Source of the DNA: Shewanella algidipiscicola
GTDB lineage: Bacteria; Pseudomonadota; Gammaproteobacteria; Enterobacterales; Shewanellaceae
DNA length: 64,000 nt
Direction: 5' to 3'
Assembly: GCF_003605125.1 (NCBI RefSeq)
Contig: NZ_QPQT01000009.1
Coordinates: 62,001 to 126,000 of the forward strand
Shown piece by piece: positions 18,796-29,047 of the stretch. Position 1 is the first letter of the stretch; every line of letters begins with the position of its first letter. Under the pieces are notes generated by a model. It had not been told where the DNA came from, made no database searches, and was given only the letters and a program-made list of their open reading frames with translations. The position numbers and the translations under genes were made by a program.

Positions 18796-20094
18796 ATGAG
18801 ATTTGAATCTTTTAGTTTTGCTCCAGAGATTGTGCGTGCTATCTCCGATTGTGGCTATCAAAAAATGACGCCTATTCAGCAGCAAGCGATTCCGGCTATT
18901 CGCCGTGGTCAAGATGTACTTGCCAGCGCGCAAACGGGTACCGGTAAAACGGCGGCCTTCGCGTTGCCGATACTGCAAAAGATGGTTGATAAGCCAAGCG
19001 AAACCCAACGCTCAAACACCCGCGCCTTAATTTTAGCGCCCACCCGAGAACTGGCGGCTCAAGTGGCTGACAATATCAAAGAGTACAGCCGCTATCTGCC
19101 TATCTCTGTGCTGACCATTTATGGCGGCGTCAAGATGGATACCCAAGCGCAAAAGCTGAAAAAAGGGGCCGACATTATTGTCGCCACGCCCGGACGCTTA
19201 CTCGAGCATATCCAAGCCTGTAACTTGAGCCTGTCGAATGTGGAATTTTTGGTACTCGATGAAGCCGACCGTATGTTGGATATGGGCTTTATCAGCGACA
19301 TTCAAAAAATCCTACAAGCGGTGAACAGCAAGCGCCAAAACCTGCTGTTCTCGGCGACCTTCTCTAATGCCGTTAAGCAACTGGCTAACGAAATGTTGGT
19401 TAAACCTAAGCTTATCAGTGTGGACAAACAAAACACCACAGCGGTAACCGTCAGCCAAGTGGTCTATCCGGTAGAGCAACGCCGCAAGCGTGAATTACTG
19501 TCTGAGCTTATCGGTAAGAAAAACTGGCAACAGGTGTTGGTGTTTACCGCCACCCGTGAAGCGGCCGACACCTTAGTGAAAGAACTCAACCTTGACGGCA
19601 TTCCTGCGGCCGTGGTCCACAGCGAAAAAGCCCAAGGCAATCGCCGCCGTGCGCTGCGCGAATTTAAAGAGGGCAAGGTACGCGCATTGGTTGCGACCGA
19701 AGTGGCCGCTCGTGGCTTAGACATCCCAGCGCTGGAATATGTGGTTAACTATGATCTGCCCTTCCTCGCCGAAGACTATGTGCATCGTATTGGCCGTACA
19801 GGCCGTGCCGGTCGTAGCGGCGTCGCCATCTCTTTGGTAAGCCGCGAAGAGGAGCGCACCTTAGCCGATATCGAAAAATTGATCGGCACTAAGATCCGCC
19901 GCATCACTATTCCGGGCTATGAAGTGGGCAGTCGTGAGCTGCTGATTAAACAGCTGCAGAAGCGTCGCAGTTTCGCCAAGAAACAACAACGCAGCGACAA
20001 TGTCGGTGCCCAAGTTGTCGCCGAGAAAAATTTAGGGGCTCGCCGAGTCAAGTTGAAGAACTCTTCTAACGCTAAAATTAAGAAGCAAAAATAA
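18796..20094 (+). CDS. rhlE: DEAD-box RNA helicase RhlE
   Basis: A 432-residue ATP-dependent RNA helicase. Motifs in order: Q motif (TPIQQQAIP), Walker A ASAQTGTGKT at residues 43-52, PTRELAAQV, TPGRLLEH, DEAD, SAT, ARGLDIP and HRIGRTGRAGRSG. A basic C-terminal tail rich in Lys and Arg (about residues 385-432) fits RNA binding. It takes part in RNA unwinding, ribosome assembly and decay in the cytoplasm. The leader of more than 100 bases could carry cold-induced control, but I see no specific motif. Confidence 0.9.
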   Translation: MRFESFSFAPEIVRAISDCGYQKMTPIQQQAIPAIRRGQDVLASAQTGTGKTAAFALPILQKMVDKPSETQRSNTRALILAPTRELAAQVADNIKEYSRYLPISVLTIYGGVKMDTQAQKLKKGADIIVATPGRLLEHIQACNLSLSNVEFLVLDEADRMLDMGFISDIQKILQAVNSKRQNLLFSATFSNAVKQLANEMLVKPKLISVDKQNTTAVTVSQVVYPVEQRRKRELLSELIGKKNWQQVLVFTATREAADTLVKELNLDGIPAAVVHSEKAQGNRRRALREFKEGKVRALVATEVAARGLDIPALEYVVNYDLPFLAEDYVHRIGRTGRAGRSGVAISLVSREEERTLADIEKLIGTKIRRITIPGYEVGSRELLIKQLQKRRSFAKKQQRSDNVGAQVVAEKNLGARRVKLKNSSNAKIKKQK

Positions 20095-20130
20095 TCGACG
20101 TACGGTCACAAAATTATTGACCAAACAATT

Positions 20131-20155
20131 AAGGCACTTAACAGTGCCTTTTTTG
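20131..20155 (+). terminator. Rho-independent terminator after rhlE
   Basis: AAGGCACT-TAAC-AGTGCCTT followed by TTTTT. Confidence 0.9.
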
Positions 20156-20345
20156 TGCGCTGCGCTTAATGATGCATCGCAACCATGGGCTCCTGCGAAG
20201 ATGTGCACCGCTCTCTATGGCGCCCCCCTTAACGCAAGGTTGTTTTCTCTCCTTTGTTCACAGCGCCGTAGCTATAGGGAGTTGGCCACAGCTTAAGATA
20301 TACTCTGCGGGCAAATTGCCCGATTTTTTTGTGCTCGGAGAAACC

Positions 20346-20978
20346 ATGACAGAGCAAACCTATAATCAAGCCCTCGTTGAATTAGCGCAAGCAGGACTGG
20401 CCGCGTTGGCAGCACGCGCCGACAGCCCCAACGCCCTTAAGACCGCCGCGGCCGAGAGTCACTTTATCTGCAGTTGGATGGCGCAGTCGCTAAAGGAGCG
20501 CCGTTTTTCAAAACTGGTGGCTGACGATCTAAATCACTGGATCCGCGACGGACGTAGCATGGGCGCCGCAGCTAATCTGCCGGGGTTACTGGCTCGTATC
20601 GACCAGCAATACCGCGCAGCGATGGACAACCACACCATTGGGGCATCGCTGCAAACTATGCTCGACTCTCTCAACGAGGATGACTGGTTAGTGATTGTGG
20701 ATTGCGAAGTCAGTGGCAAACTCAAGCTCGACAGCGATGGCCGCAACAGCTTAATCATCTCTGTGGAGCAATATGAGCAACATATTGCCGAGGGTAAATT
20801 ACTACAACCTATTACCCTTTATGTGCGCAGTGATGAACAAACGCTAGCTAAGCTAGCCACCGAGCATCAATTGTTGCTCAGCGCTGGTAATAAAAAAGCC
20901 AGCTTAATTAAGCATCATAAGGCCTATAAGCTCTATCCTAATAATCGACAGCCGGCGCTTGCCCTGCTCGTCAAATAA
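20346..20978 (+). CDS. DUF2913 family protein
   Basis: A 210-residue cytoplasmic protein that I match to DUF2913, a family of Vibrio and Shewanella relatives, from features such as NALKTAAAESHFICSWMAQS and RRFSKLVADDLNHWIRDGR. The ATG at 20346 follows CGGAGAAACC and is preferred over an in-frame start 177 bases upstream, whose extension looks like non-coding sequence. The function is unknown. It is 37 bases upstream of the carboxypeptidase gene and probably co-transcribed. Confidence 0.65.
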   Translation: MTEQTYNQALVELAQAGLAALAARADSPNALKTAAAESHFICSWMAQSLKERRFSKLVADDLNHWIRDGRSMGAAANLPGLLARIDQQYRAAMDNHTIGASLQTMLDSLNEDDWLVIVDCEVSGKLKLDSDGRNSLIISVEQYEQHIAEGKLLQPITLYVRSDEQTLAKLATEHQLLLSAGNKKASLIKHHKAYKLYPNNRQPALALLVK

Positions 20979-21015
20979 CTCAAATAGCCCCGATAGCCAG
21001 CTAACGAGACAGCCC

Positions 21016-22494
21016 ATGACATCAAGATCACACTACCATGCCCTGTGCCAGCAGTTTAAAACCATCTATCATTTTGAGCACTTACAAGCTCTTGGTGACT
21101 GGGATCAAGCCACCATGATGCCAGCGGGCGGCAGTCAGGCGCGGGGTGAAGCGATGGCGCAATTAGCCTTGCACATTCATGCATTAAAAACCGCTCCCAG
21201 CCTAGCGGAACACTTGGCCCACGCGGCCGACGAGCCTTTATCTGCCGCGCAACAGGCTAACCTGCGTGAAATGCGCTATCAGCAGCGGCAAGCGACCGCA
21301 CTGCCGGGCAAGTTGGTACAGGCGAAAACGCAATTAACCTATGCTTGTGAACATGCCTGGCGCGCCCAACGACAACAAAACGACTGGCAAGGGTTCAAAC
21401 CAAATTTAGAAGCCGTTATCGCCTTGGTGCGAGAAGAGGCGCAGATCTTAGGTGAGGCGCAGCAGCTTGCCCCCTACGATGCACTGCTGAATAAATTTGA
21501 GCCCGGTACCACTATGGCGCAAATTGATCGCGTGTTTGGCGACCTCAAAATCTGGCTACCCTCGCTCATCCAGCAGGTACAGGCCAAGCAGCAAGCGTGG
21601 CCAACCAAGGCGCTGCCGCACGCGACAATCGCCCAGCAAAAAGCCCTCAATCTAGATGTGATGACCTTACTGGGGTTTGACTTTAAGCAGGGCCGACTCG
21701 ATACCAGCAGCCACCCCTTTTCAGGCGGGGTTCCGGGCGATGTGCGCATCACTACCCGCTACGATGAGCATGACTTTTTAACTGCACTCTTTAGCACTAT
21801 CCATGAAACCGGCCACGCCAGATACGAGCAAGGCTTACCCCTTGAGTGGCGCGGCCAGCCCGCAGGTAATGCACGCTCCATGGCGATACATGAAAGCCAA
21901 AGCCTATTTTTTGAGATGCAGATGGCGCGCGGCACGGGCATATTGCCGCTATTACAGCAACGCATTAATCACCATTTAGGCTGCCAGATCAGTGAACTTG
22001 AGCTACAACATTGGCTCACTCGAGTCTCACCGGGGCGCATTCGCGTCGATGCCGATGAGGTCACTTATCCCTGCCATATCATGTTGCGCTATGAGGTGGA
22101 AAAAGGTCTGATTGAGGGGCGTTTAACGGTAGCCGATCTGCCCGAATTTTGGGACGCAGCGATGCAATCACTCTTAGGCCTATCCACCCAAGGGGATTAC
22201 CGCAACGGCTGTATGCAAGATATTCACTGGCCAGTGGGTGAACTGGGTTACTTCCCAAGCTATAGCTTAGGCGCCATGTATGCAGCCCAGTTTAGCGCCA
22301 GCATGCAAAACCAAATTGGCAGTATCGATGCCTTAATTGCCGCGGGCGAACTGACATTAGTGACCCAATGGTTACAGGACAACATTTGGTCAAAGGGCGC
22401 ATTACTGACAACCGATGAGTTAGTCATTGCCGCTACTGGCGAGACACTAAACCCTGCGCACTTTAAGCAGCATTTAATGACTCGCTATCTCTAA
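21016..22494 (+). CDS. M32 family carboxypeptidase (carboxypeptidase Taq type)
   Basis: A 492-residue metallocarboxypeptidase. The zinc site HETGH is in STIHETGHARYEQGLP, with the third ligand Glu in MAIHESQSLFFE. The family's DPR-like substrate motif (here GDVRITTRYDEHDF) and ISPGRIR-like segment (RVSPGRIRVDADEVTYPCHI) are also present. It removes C-terminal residues from peptides, with broad specificity. ATG 21016 is chosen because the family begins shortly before the YHALCQQFK stretch; the ribosome binding site is weak. Confidence 0.87.
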   Translation: MTSRSHYHALCQQFKTIYHFEHLQALGDWDQATMMPAGGSQARGEAMAQLALHIHALKTAPSLAEHLAHAADEPLSAAQQANLREMRYQQRQATALPGKLVQAKTQLTYACEHAWRAQRQQNDWQGFKPNLEAVIALVREEAQILGEAQQLAPYDALLNKFEPGTTMAQIDRVFGDLKIWLPSLIQQVQAKQQAWPTKALPHATIAQQKALNLDVMTLLGFDFKQGRLDTSSHPFSGGVPGDVRITTRYDEHDFLTALFSTIHETGHARYEQGLPLEWRGQPAGNARSMAIHESQSLFFEMQMARGTGILPLLQQRINHHLGCQISELELQHWLTRVSPGRIRVDADEVTYPCHIMLRYEVEKGLIEGRLTVADLPEFWDAAMQSLLGLSTQGDYRNGCMQDIHWPVGELGYFPSYSLGAMYAAQFSASMQNQIGSIDALIAAGELTLVTQWLQDNIWSKGALLTTDELVIAATGETLNPAHFKQHLMTRYL

Positions 22495-22696
22495 TGTGCA
22501 CAGCGTAATTTACCTAAGCTTGTTTGCCTAAGGTGATTTGCCTAGTGTAATGGCATCCAGATAAACCGCCCCGTGATCACCTTATACTTGCCATCATGGG
22601 GCGGCGGGTAATGCCCAAATTGATTAGCCTAGCCAGCTGTGAGACCATCGTTAGCAATAATCCATTAAAAGATACCCATTCATAGAGCACACCGCC

Positions 22697-23179
22697 ATGA
22701 TTATCCGTCCTATTCACACCGCTGACTGGCCCGTGATATTGCAGATCCAAGATGAGTGCTACCCCAATATCGAACCCGAATCACAACAGGCGCTACACAG
22801 TAAGGTACAACTGTCACCAGACTCTTGCTACGCCATCGAGCGTAACGGGCAATTGATTGGCTATTGCCTCGCCCATCCTTGGCAATTGGATCAGCCGCCA
22901 ACATTAGAGCAGGTAGTAAGCCAACCTAGCCACTGCGATACCCTGTATCTGCATGACATCGCCTTATCATCCAAGGCCAGAGGCTTAGGGGCGGGTGAGC
23001 AGGTGTTTAAGCGCTTAATCGATAATGCCAAACAGCACAATGTGACCAGTATCTCTTTGGTGGCTGTGGGCGGTGCCCACACATATTGGCAACGATTAGG
23101 CTTTAAATCGCGTATAATCGACAAATCCCTCGACGGCTACCCCGCTGATGCCTGCTATATGGTGTATCCATTAGCCTGA
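22697..23179 (+). CDS. GNAT family N-acetyltransferase
   Basis: A 160-residue GNAT protein. The acetyl-CoA binding region is seen as LYLHDIALSSKARGLGAGEQ, with the Q/RxxGxG/A-type loop ARGLGAG near residues 98-104. It ends with the typical ALRLYxRxGF-like motif TYWQRLGF. The substrate is unknown. It is a single gene between the carboxypeptidase and DUF2960 genes. Confidence 0.83.
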   Translation: MIIRPIHTADWPVILQIQDECYPNIEPESQQALHSKVQLSPDSCYAIERNGQLIGYCLAHPWQLDQPPTLEQVVSQPSHCDTLYLHDIALSSKARGLGAGEQVFKRLIDNAKQHNVTSISLVAVGGAHTYWQRLGFKSRIIDKSLDGYPADACYMVYPLA

Positions 23180-23233
23180 GCTGGGTCTGTAAGTCGATGA
23201 AAAATTAGTTAATTACATATTTAAGAGAGCAAT

Positions 23234-23482
23234 ATGGCCCGTAGAGTCGGTTACACCTTTAACAAGCAGTACAAAGAGATCAACTTCGTTTACGACAAGT
23301 ACAACGACATGTATGAAGCGGTAGCCGCCGCCGAAGGCGTCGATTTAACCCGTTATCATGCGATGGAAGCCCAAGTGGCGATGACCTCTAAAGGTTCACA
23401 AGCCGTAAAAGATTATCGCTTAAAAGAGTTTGAGCGCTTTGGCTTTACCAAGATTCACTTTATTCGCGATGAAGTCGAATAA
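23234..23482 (+). CDS. DUF2960 family protein
   Basis: An 82-residue protein beginning MARRVGYTFNKQYKEINFVY, which matches DUF2960 as found in Shewanella and Vibrio. It is small, charged and probably cytoplasmic. A good ribosome binding site (AAGAGAG) precedes the ATG. The function is unknown. It lies 56 bases before the RDD gene and may share its transcript. Confidence 0.75.
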   Translation: MARRVGYTFNKQYKEINFVYDKYNDMYEAVAAAEGVDLTRYHAMEAQVAMTSKGSQAVKDYRLKEFERFGFTKIHFIRDEVE

Positions 23483-23538
23483 TCCGACTTTCATTGCAGC
23501 ATAACAGCCCTAGTTAACCTGTAAATGTAGGAACTCTA

Positions 23539-24048
23539 ATGTCCAATAGTGAACACGCTAACTTTCCTCGAGCGGGATTTTTTCGCCGCCTCGGGGCCAT
23601 CGTTTATGACTTATTACTGGCCGTGGCGGTATATATGATCGCAGGCGCCATCGGCTTTGGCGTCTTTACCGCATTAAGCTCGTCGGGACTCTTGGCGATG
23701 AATGGCTTTGAACATGTCTCAGATCTGCTCAACGGCACACCGCTTTACAAGGGACTATATCAGCTGTGGATCGCCTTATGTGTCGGTCTGTTTTATATCC
23801 TATTTTGGAGTTATGGCGGCCAAACCCTTGGCATGCGCGCCTGGCGTCTTAAGATCCAGCACCCTAACGGCCAAAGCTTGAGTATGATCACCGCGGCGGC
23901 GCGTTTAGTCTGGTCACTGCTCGGCATAGGTAATTTGTGGATTTTAATCAATGGCGACAAGCTCGCGCTGCAAGATATGATGACCCGCTCAGAAGTGGTA
24001 GTACTGTCTAAAGAAGCCAACCAACTGCGTAATTGGCGTGGGGTCTAA
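23539..24048 (+). CDS. RDD family membrane protein
   Basis: A 169-residue inner-membrane protein with three hydrophobic segments (about residues 22-45, 75-95 and 120-140). The RDD signature residues are seen as RAGFFRRLGAIVYDLLL (Arg and Asp) and the later TLGMRAWRLKI and DMMTRSEVVVL stretches. Some RDD proteins have been proposed as ion antiporters, but this is not general. A terminator follows. Confidence 0.82.
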   Translation: MSNSEHANFPRAGFFRRLGAIVYDLLLAVAVYMIAGAIGFGVFTALSSSGLLAMNGFEHVSDLLNGTPLYKGLYQLWIALCVGLFYILFWSYGGQTLGMRAWRLKIQHPNGQSLSMITAAARLVWSLLGIGNLWILINGDKLALQDMMTRSEVVVLSKEANQLRNWRGV

Positions 24049-24065
24049 CCCTCAACGCCAGTATC

Positions 24066-24096
24066 AAAAAAGGACCATTTAATGGTCCTTTTTTGT
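24066..24096 (+). terminator. Rho-independent terminator after the RDD gene
   Basis: A long A-rich/T-rich symmetrical hairpin with core AGGACCAT-TTA-ATGGTCCT and a T6 run. Confidence 0.9.
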
Positions 24097-24197
24097 GCTA
24101 GCTACAGAGCACTAGCTTTTAAGTTTCTAACAACAGCTTTAAAGCCTTTCAGCCTTGAAGCACTAATAGCTTCCCTGCCTTCAAACTAGCCTCAAGG

Positions 24198-25256
24198 CTA
24201 TTTACGAATGTAGTAAATTGCCAAGCTACTGAAGATCAGCGGCGGCGTAATGGCTCCAAGGATAGGCGGTAAACCATACACTAAGGTCATGGGGCCAAAT
24301 ATCTCATTACAGATATAAAAACTAAAACCGGCAATCACGCCTAGCAATACCCTAGCGCCCATAGTCACAGTGCGTAGCGGCCCAAACACAAATGATAGCG
24401 CCACCAACATCATCACTGCAACCGTCACCGGCTGCATCACTTTGCGCCATAACGCCAGTTCATAACGGCCGGAATCTTGGTTGTTGATCTTTAAGTAGTC
24501 CAGATAATCCACCAAACCTTCGATAGACAACCCTTCGGGTTTCACCGACACCACACTGAGCTTATCTGGCGTGAGCGTAGACTCCCAGCGATAAAGGGTT
24601 AAATTGGTAGAAGTGACTCGATCTTGATTAAGCGTCGTTTGGCGCACATCTAAAAGGCGCCAATGGTCGCCCGAATAGACTCCACGCTGCGCCGCAATAG
24701 TGCGTATTAGGTGTAGCTCGGCATCAAACTCATACAGCACGATATTACGCAAACTATCAATACTTTGTATTTCGCCGATATTAACAAACAGATCGCCATC
24801 TTTGGCCCAGATCCCGCGGCTCGATTTAAACAAACTGCCGCCAGAAATCTTAACCGCTTGCAGCTCTTTAGCATGACGCTCGGCAACTGGTGCGCCCCAT
24901 TCCCCCAATGCCATCACAATTAGCATCAGTGGCACCGCGGTTTTCATCGCCGATAAGGTAATTTGAAATCGCGATAATCCTGCTGATTGCATCACCACTA
25001 ATTCAGAATTAGAGGCCAGCATGCCCATGCCTATCAATGCCCCGAGTAGCACCGCCATCGGGAAAAACATCTCAATATCACGAGGGATCAAAAACAGCAC
25101 GTAAATGCCGGCATCCACCATGGAATAACTGCCGCGCCCCACAACACGCAGTTGATCGACCCACTTAATAATGCCCGATAAACCGGTAAGCACCAGCAAG
25201 CACAATGCCGAGGTTGTGATCAACGTGCGGGCGATATAGAAATCTAAAATTCTCAT
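24198..25256 (-). CDS. lptG: LPS export ABC transporter permease LptG
   Basis: A 352-residue permease of the LptF/LptG family. It has six expected membrane segments: three near the N terminus (to about residue 125), a periplasmic beta-jellyroll domain, and three near the C terminus. The start MRILDFYIARTLI is typical of LptG. With LptF and the ATPase LptB it extracts lipopolysaccharide from the inner membrane and passes it to LptC. Its start overlaps the lptF stop by four bases, so the two are translated together. Confidence 0.9.
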   Translation of the reverse strand: MRILDFYIARTLITTSALCLLVLTGLSGIIKWVDQLRVVGRGSYSMVDAGIYVLFLIPRDIEMFFPMAVLLGALIGMGMLASNSELVVMQSAGLSRFQITLSAMKTAVPLMLIVMALGEWGAPVAERHAKELQAVKISGGSLFKSSRGIWAKDGDLFVNIGEIQSIDSLRNIVLYEFDAELHLIRTIAAQRGVYSGDHWRLLDVRQTTLNQDRVTSTNLTLYRWESTLTPDKLSVVSVKPEGLSIEGLVDYLDYLKINNQDSGRYELALWRKVMQPVTVAVMMLVALSFVFGPLRTVTMGARVLLGVIAGFSFYICNEIFGPMTLVYGLPPILGAITPPLIFSSLAIYYIRK

Positions 25257-26365
25257 GCGCCCACCTTCTTACCTTTAAGAAGACCGGCAAGTTTGGCCCC
25301 AAATGGTCGCTCCTTACCCAGCAACAGTATGCCTAAGAAGAGCGCCGAGGCATGGATCCACCACATGCCTAAATAAGCTGGAATAACCTCGTCTTCTAAT
25401 GCCTTACGTCCGGCAATCATCAAACCAAAATAGCCTAAGTAAAGCAAAATAGCCGGGAACATCTTGGCAAACTTACCTTGACGCACATTAACCCGTGCCA
25501 TGGGCACCGCAATTAAGGTCATAAAGGGGATCGCCAACGGAATGGCTAAACGCCAATGAAACTCGGCGACGGCGCCAGGCCCTTCGGTTGCCATTAGCTG
25601 ATCGATAGGTAAAGCCGATAACTTACGCCTACGCTGATCCACCTCTTGCTCTTTAATCTGCATCTCGTACCCGGTAAATTCAACCAACTGATAATCGAGC
25701 TGATTGGGGGTATTTTGGTACTGAGTGCCATCGTTTAACTTAAGTCTTTGTGCCCCAGTTTCATCCTCTACCACGCTACCGCCTTGGGCAACGACGATGT
25801 TGGACTGCCCAGAGTCATCTTCTGGATCAGGCAATTGAGCCACAAATACTTTATCTAATTGATTGTCTCGGCCAATACGTTCAACGAACAAAACCGCCCG
25901 ACCATTAGGACTGGTTTGAAAGCGCCCCTGAGTGATTGCCGCAAGACCCGCTTCTGACTGGGCATGTTCTAACACGCGGTTTTGCGCCTCTTCGGCCCAA
26001 GGCGTCACGTAAATCGATAATATGCCCGTAAATAGCATATTGGCTAATGCCAACAACAAGGTAACCCGAGTGATATACCACTCGCTTACCCCCACCCCGT
26101 GCAACACCACCATTTCACTTTCAGCGTACATCCGCCCGTGCGCGACCAAAATACCAAGAAACAGACTTAAGGGCACCACCAGCACGGCAAGATAAGGCAG
26201 ATTAAGGCCAAGCAGGGTCATGACCAAGGAAGCTGGGAACTCTCCTTCGGATGCATCGGCAAGTACGCGAACAAAGTGTTGGCTAACAAAAATAGCTAAC
26301 AACACTAGCAGTACCGCCATTTGCGCTTTTAAAACTTCTCGAATCAAGTATCTAAATACAATCAC
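25253..26365 (-). CDS. lptF: LPS export ABC transporter permease LptF
   Basis: A 370-residue partner permease of LptG. It begins MIVFRYLIREVLKAQMAV and has the same six-segment plan with a central periplasmic domain (about residues 130-270). It forms the LptB2FG complex in the inner membrane. It is divergent from pepA across about 220 bases, the arrangement known from E. coli and most gammaproteobacteria. Confidence 0.9.
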   Translation of the reverse strand: MIVFRYLIREVLKAQMAVLLVLLAIFVSQHFVRVLADASEGEFPASLVMTLLGLNLPYLAVLVVPLSLFLGILVAHGRMYAESEMVVLHGVGVSEWYITRVTLLLALANMLFTGILSIYVTPWAEEAQNRVLEHAQSEAGLAAITQGRFQTSPNGRAVLFVERIGRDNQLDKVFVAQLPDPEDDSGQSNIVVAQGGSVVEDETGAQRLKLNDGTQYQNTPNQLDYQLVEFTGYEMQIKEQEVDQRRRKLSALPIDQLMATEGPGAVAEFHWRLAIPLAIPFMTLIAVPMARVNVRQGKFAKMFPAILLYLGYFGLMIAGRKALEDEVIPAYLGMWWIHASALFLGILLLGKERPFGAKLAGLLKGKKVGA

Positions 26366-26586
26366 AGGCAGGATCCAGTCCCTAAACTTATATTTATGCT
26401 GGTGTCAGCCCACTTTTCATGTAGACTGTCTACTTTTGGTAGTTTTGTGACCAAACCTTAACTAAAAATGGCAAAAGAACACCCATAAAATTAACAGTGG
26501 TGTACCATTTTTTAGAACCGATTTGGACATAAGCAGACATTATCTAATAAATATTAAAATTTGTCTTTAAGAATCTAGGAGAGCTC

Positions 26587-28095
26587 ATGGAGTTTAGCGT
26601 TAAGAGCGGCAGCCCAGAAAAACAACGGTCAGCCTGTATTGTCGTTGGTGTCTATGAACCTAGACGCCTATCTGGTATTGCTGAGCAACTCGACAAAATC
26701 AGTGAAGGCTATATTAGTAACCTTTTACGCCGTGGCGATTTAGAAGGTAAACCAGGACAGATGCTATTGTTGCATCATGTACCTAACGTGCTAAGTGAGC
26801 GCGTACTATTGGTGGGTTGTGGCAAAGAGCGCGAGCTCGATGAGCGCCAATACAAGCAGATCATCACCAAAACCATTAACACCTTAAATGAAACGGGTTC
26901 GATGGAAGCGGTATGCTTTTTAACAGAGCTACATGTTAAAGGGCGCGATACCTACTGGAAAGTCCGTGAAGCGGTCGAAACCACTCAAAACAGCCTATAT
27001 TGCTTCGATGCACTCAAGACTCGCAAAGGCGAAACCCGCCGTCCGCTACGTAAATTGGTCTTTAATGTGCCGACACGCCGCGAGCTCACCTTAGGCGAAC
27101 GTGCTATCGAACACGGCATGGCTGTCTCTTCGGGTATGCACCTGTGCCGCGACGTGGCCAATATGCCACCCAACATCTGTAATCCCGCGTACCTTGCCTC
27201 ACAGGCACGTCAAATTGCCGAGCACCACGACACCTTAAGTGTCAGCACCATAGGTGAAGAGCAAATGGCCAAGCTAGGCATGAACTCATACCTGGCTGTT
27301 GGCCGTGGCAGTGCCAACGAATCTGTGATGACGGTGATGCAATATCAAGGGTCGGTCGACAGCACAGAAAAACCTATCGTACTGATAGGTAAAGGCCTTA
27401 CGTTTGATTCTGGCGGTATTTCTCTCAAACCTGGCGAAGCCATGGACGAAATGAAATACGACATGGGTGGCGCCGCCGGTGTGATTGGCGCAATGAAAGC
27501 TCTGTGTGAGCTTAAACTCCCCATCAATGTGGTCGGCATCTTAGCGGGCTGCGAAAACATGCCGTCGAGCAATGCTTACCGTCCGGGCGATATTCTTACT
27601 ACTATGTCGGGGCAAACCGTTGAAGTACTCAATACCGATGCCGAAGGTCGACTGGTATTGTGTGATGTGCTGACGTACGTTGAGCGTTTCGACCCAGAGC
27701 TGGTGATCGATACCGCGACCCTAACAGGCGCCTGCGTGATCGCTCTGGGTAAACATGCCTCTGGATTGTTCTCGTCACATAATCCATTGGCGCACGAGCT
27801 GCTTAATGCAGGTGAGCAAAGTGGTGACCGCGCATGGCGCTTACCACTGTGGGATGAGTATCAAGAACACCTTGAAAGCCCTTTTGCCGATATGACCAAC
27901 TTAGGTGGCCGCCCAGCAGGTGCTATCACCGCCGCGTGCTTCCTGTCGCGCTTTACCAAAAAGTACAATTGGGCCCACATCGACGTTGCAGGCACAGCTT
28001 GGAACAGTGGCGCGAATAAAGGCTCAACGGGTCGCCCTGTTCCTTTGCTCACCCAATTTTTGATCAATCGTGCTGGTGTTGAACAAGGCGAGTAA
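26587..28095 (+). CDS. pepA: leucyl aminopeptidase PepA
   Basis: A 502-residue M17 aminopeptidase. The two-zinc active site is seen in [20 protein letters not shown] (Lys and Asp ligands), KYDMGGAAG and the signature [10 protein letters not shown]. It removes N-terminal leucine and other residues. In E. coli the same protein also binds DNA as XerB/CarP. The ribosome binding site is TAGGAGAG. A terminator follows directly. In E. coli holC and valS come next, but here they are more than 10 kb away. Confidence 0.92.
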   Translation: MEFSVKSGSPEKQRSACIVVGVYEPRRLSGIAEQLDKISEGYISNLLRRGDLEGKPGQMLLLHHVPNVLSERVLLVGCGKERELDERQYKQIITKTINTLNETGSMEAVCFLTELHVKGRDTYWKVREAVETTQNSLYCFDALKTRKGETRRPLRKLVFNVPTRRELTLGERAIEHGMAVSSGMHLCRDVANMPPNICNPAYLASQARQIAEHHDTLSVSTIGEEQMAKLGMNSYLAVGRGSANESVMTVMQYQGSVDSTEKPIVLIGKGLTFDSGGISLKPGEAMDEMKYDMGGAAGVIGAMKALCELKLPINVVGILAGCENMPSSNAYRPGDILTTMSGQTVEVLNTDAEGRLVLCDVLTYVERFDPELVIDTATLTGACVIALGKHASGLFSSHNPLAHELLNAGEQSGDRAWRLPLWDEYQEHLESPFADMTNLGGRPAGAITAACFLSRFTKKYNWAHIDVAGTAWNSGANKGSTGRPVPLLTQFLINRAGVEQGE

Positions 28096-28126
28096 TTGAC
28101 ATCGTAACAGGGTCATCATCACAGAC

Positions 28127-28155
28127 AAAAGTGAAGCACTCAGCTTCACTTTTTT
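28127..28155 (+). terminator. Rho-independent terminator after pepA
   Basis: AGTGAAGC-ACTCA-GCTTCACT followed by TTTTTT. Confidence 0.9.
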
Positions 28156-28267
28156 GTATGCTAAGATAGCGAAAAGTCACCAAAATCTATTGTCATTTCC
28201 AACCACTTGTAGATGTACAGTAAAGCGACTAACCTTAACAACAATGAGACCTGACAAGGGATGTTTG

Positions 28268-29047
28268 GTGGAAGATACCATTTTGAATTCAGACTTTAAT
28301 CTCGACAAATTTTCTTGTCGCAATTGTGCCAACAACACCCAGTTATGCTTTGATTTTACCATGGCCTTTCAGCCCATTATTAATATTAAGCAACAGCAGA
28401 TATTTGGCTATGAAGCCTTAGTGCGGGGCCTAAATAATGAATCGGCCTTTTCCATTATCTCCCAAATCACTGAAAATAATCGTTATGCCTTCGATCAAGC
28501 GTGTCGCGTGAAGGCCATTGCATTAGCATCCAAGCTTGAGCTTGATAGCATGCTGAGCATCAATTTTTTACCCAATGCAATTTATCAGCCCGAACGCTGT
28601 ATTCGCACCACTCTTGCCGCCGCCAAAGAGTATGGCTTTCCCACCGATAAAATCATGTTTGAATTTACCGAAGTGGAAAAAATCGAAGATGGCGATCACG
28701 TTCGGCGCATAGTCGAATACTACCGCTCGCTGGGATTTATCACAGCAATCGATGACTTTGGTGCCGGGCATGCTGGACTGGGGTTATTAGCCAATTTTCA
28801 GACTAATATCATTAAGCTCGACATGGATCTTATCCGCAATATCGACCAAGACATTGCGCGCCAAGCGATTGTAAAACATACCCTTAATATGTTTAACGAG
28901 CTCAACATCACCTGCTTAGCCGAAGGCATAGAAACTGTCGAAGAGATGGTTTGGCTGCGTGATATTGGTATTGACCTGATGCAGGGTTACCTGTTTGCCA
29001 AACCGGGATTTGAGCACCTGCCACACGTCGACTTTTCACAATTTTAA
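28268..29047 (+). CDS. stand-alone EAL-domain phosphodiesterase (cyclic di-GMP)
   Basis: An EAL-domain protein of about 259 residues. Catalytic motifs present are YEALVRG (EAL), SINFLPN, EFTEVE, DDFGAGHAGLGLL, IIKLD, AEGIET and QGYLFAKP, so it should be active. It would hydrolyse cyclic di-GMP in the cytoplasm. A short N-terminal segment has three cysteines (SCRNCANNTQLCFDF), reminiscent of a metal-binding or redox knuckle. The EAL domain resembles the one that follows BLUF domains, but no BLUF is present. The start is uncertain: GTG 28268 has AAGGGA six bases upstream; TTG 28265 and ATG 28244 are alternatives. Confidence 0.85.
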   Translation: MEDTILNSDFNLDKFSCRNCANNTQLCFDFTMAFQPIINIKQQQIFGYEALVRGLNNESAFSIISQITENNRYAFDQACRVKAIALASKLELDSMLSINFLPNAIYQPERCIRTTLAAAKEYGFPTDKIMFEFTEVEKIEDGDHVRRIVEYYRSLGFITAIDDFGAGHAGLGLLANFQTNIIKLDMDLIRNIDQDIARQAIVKHTLNMFNELNITCLAEGIETVEEMVWLRDIGIDLMQGYLFAKPGFEHLPHVDFSQF

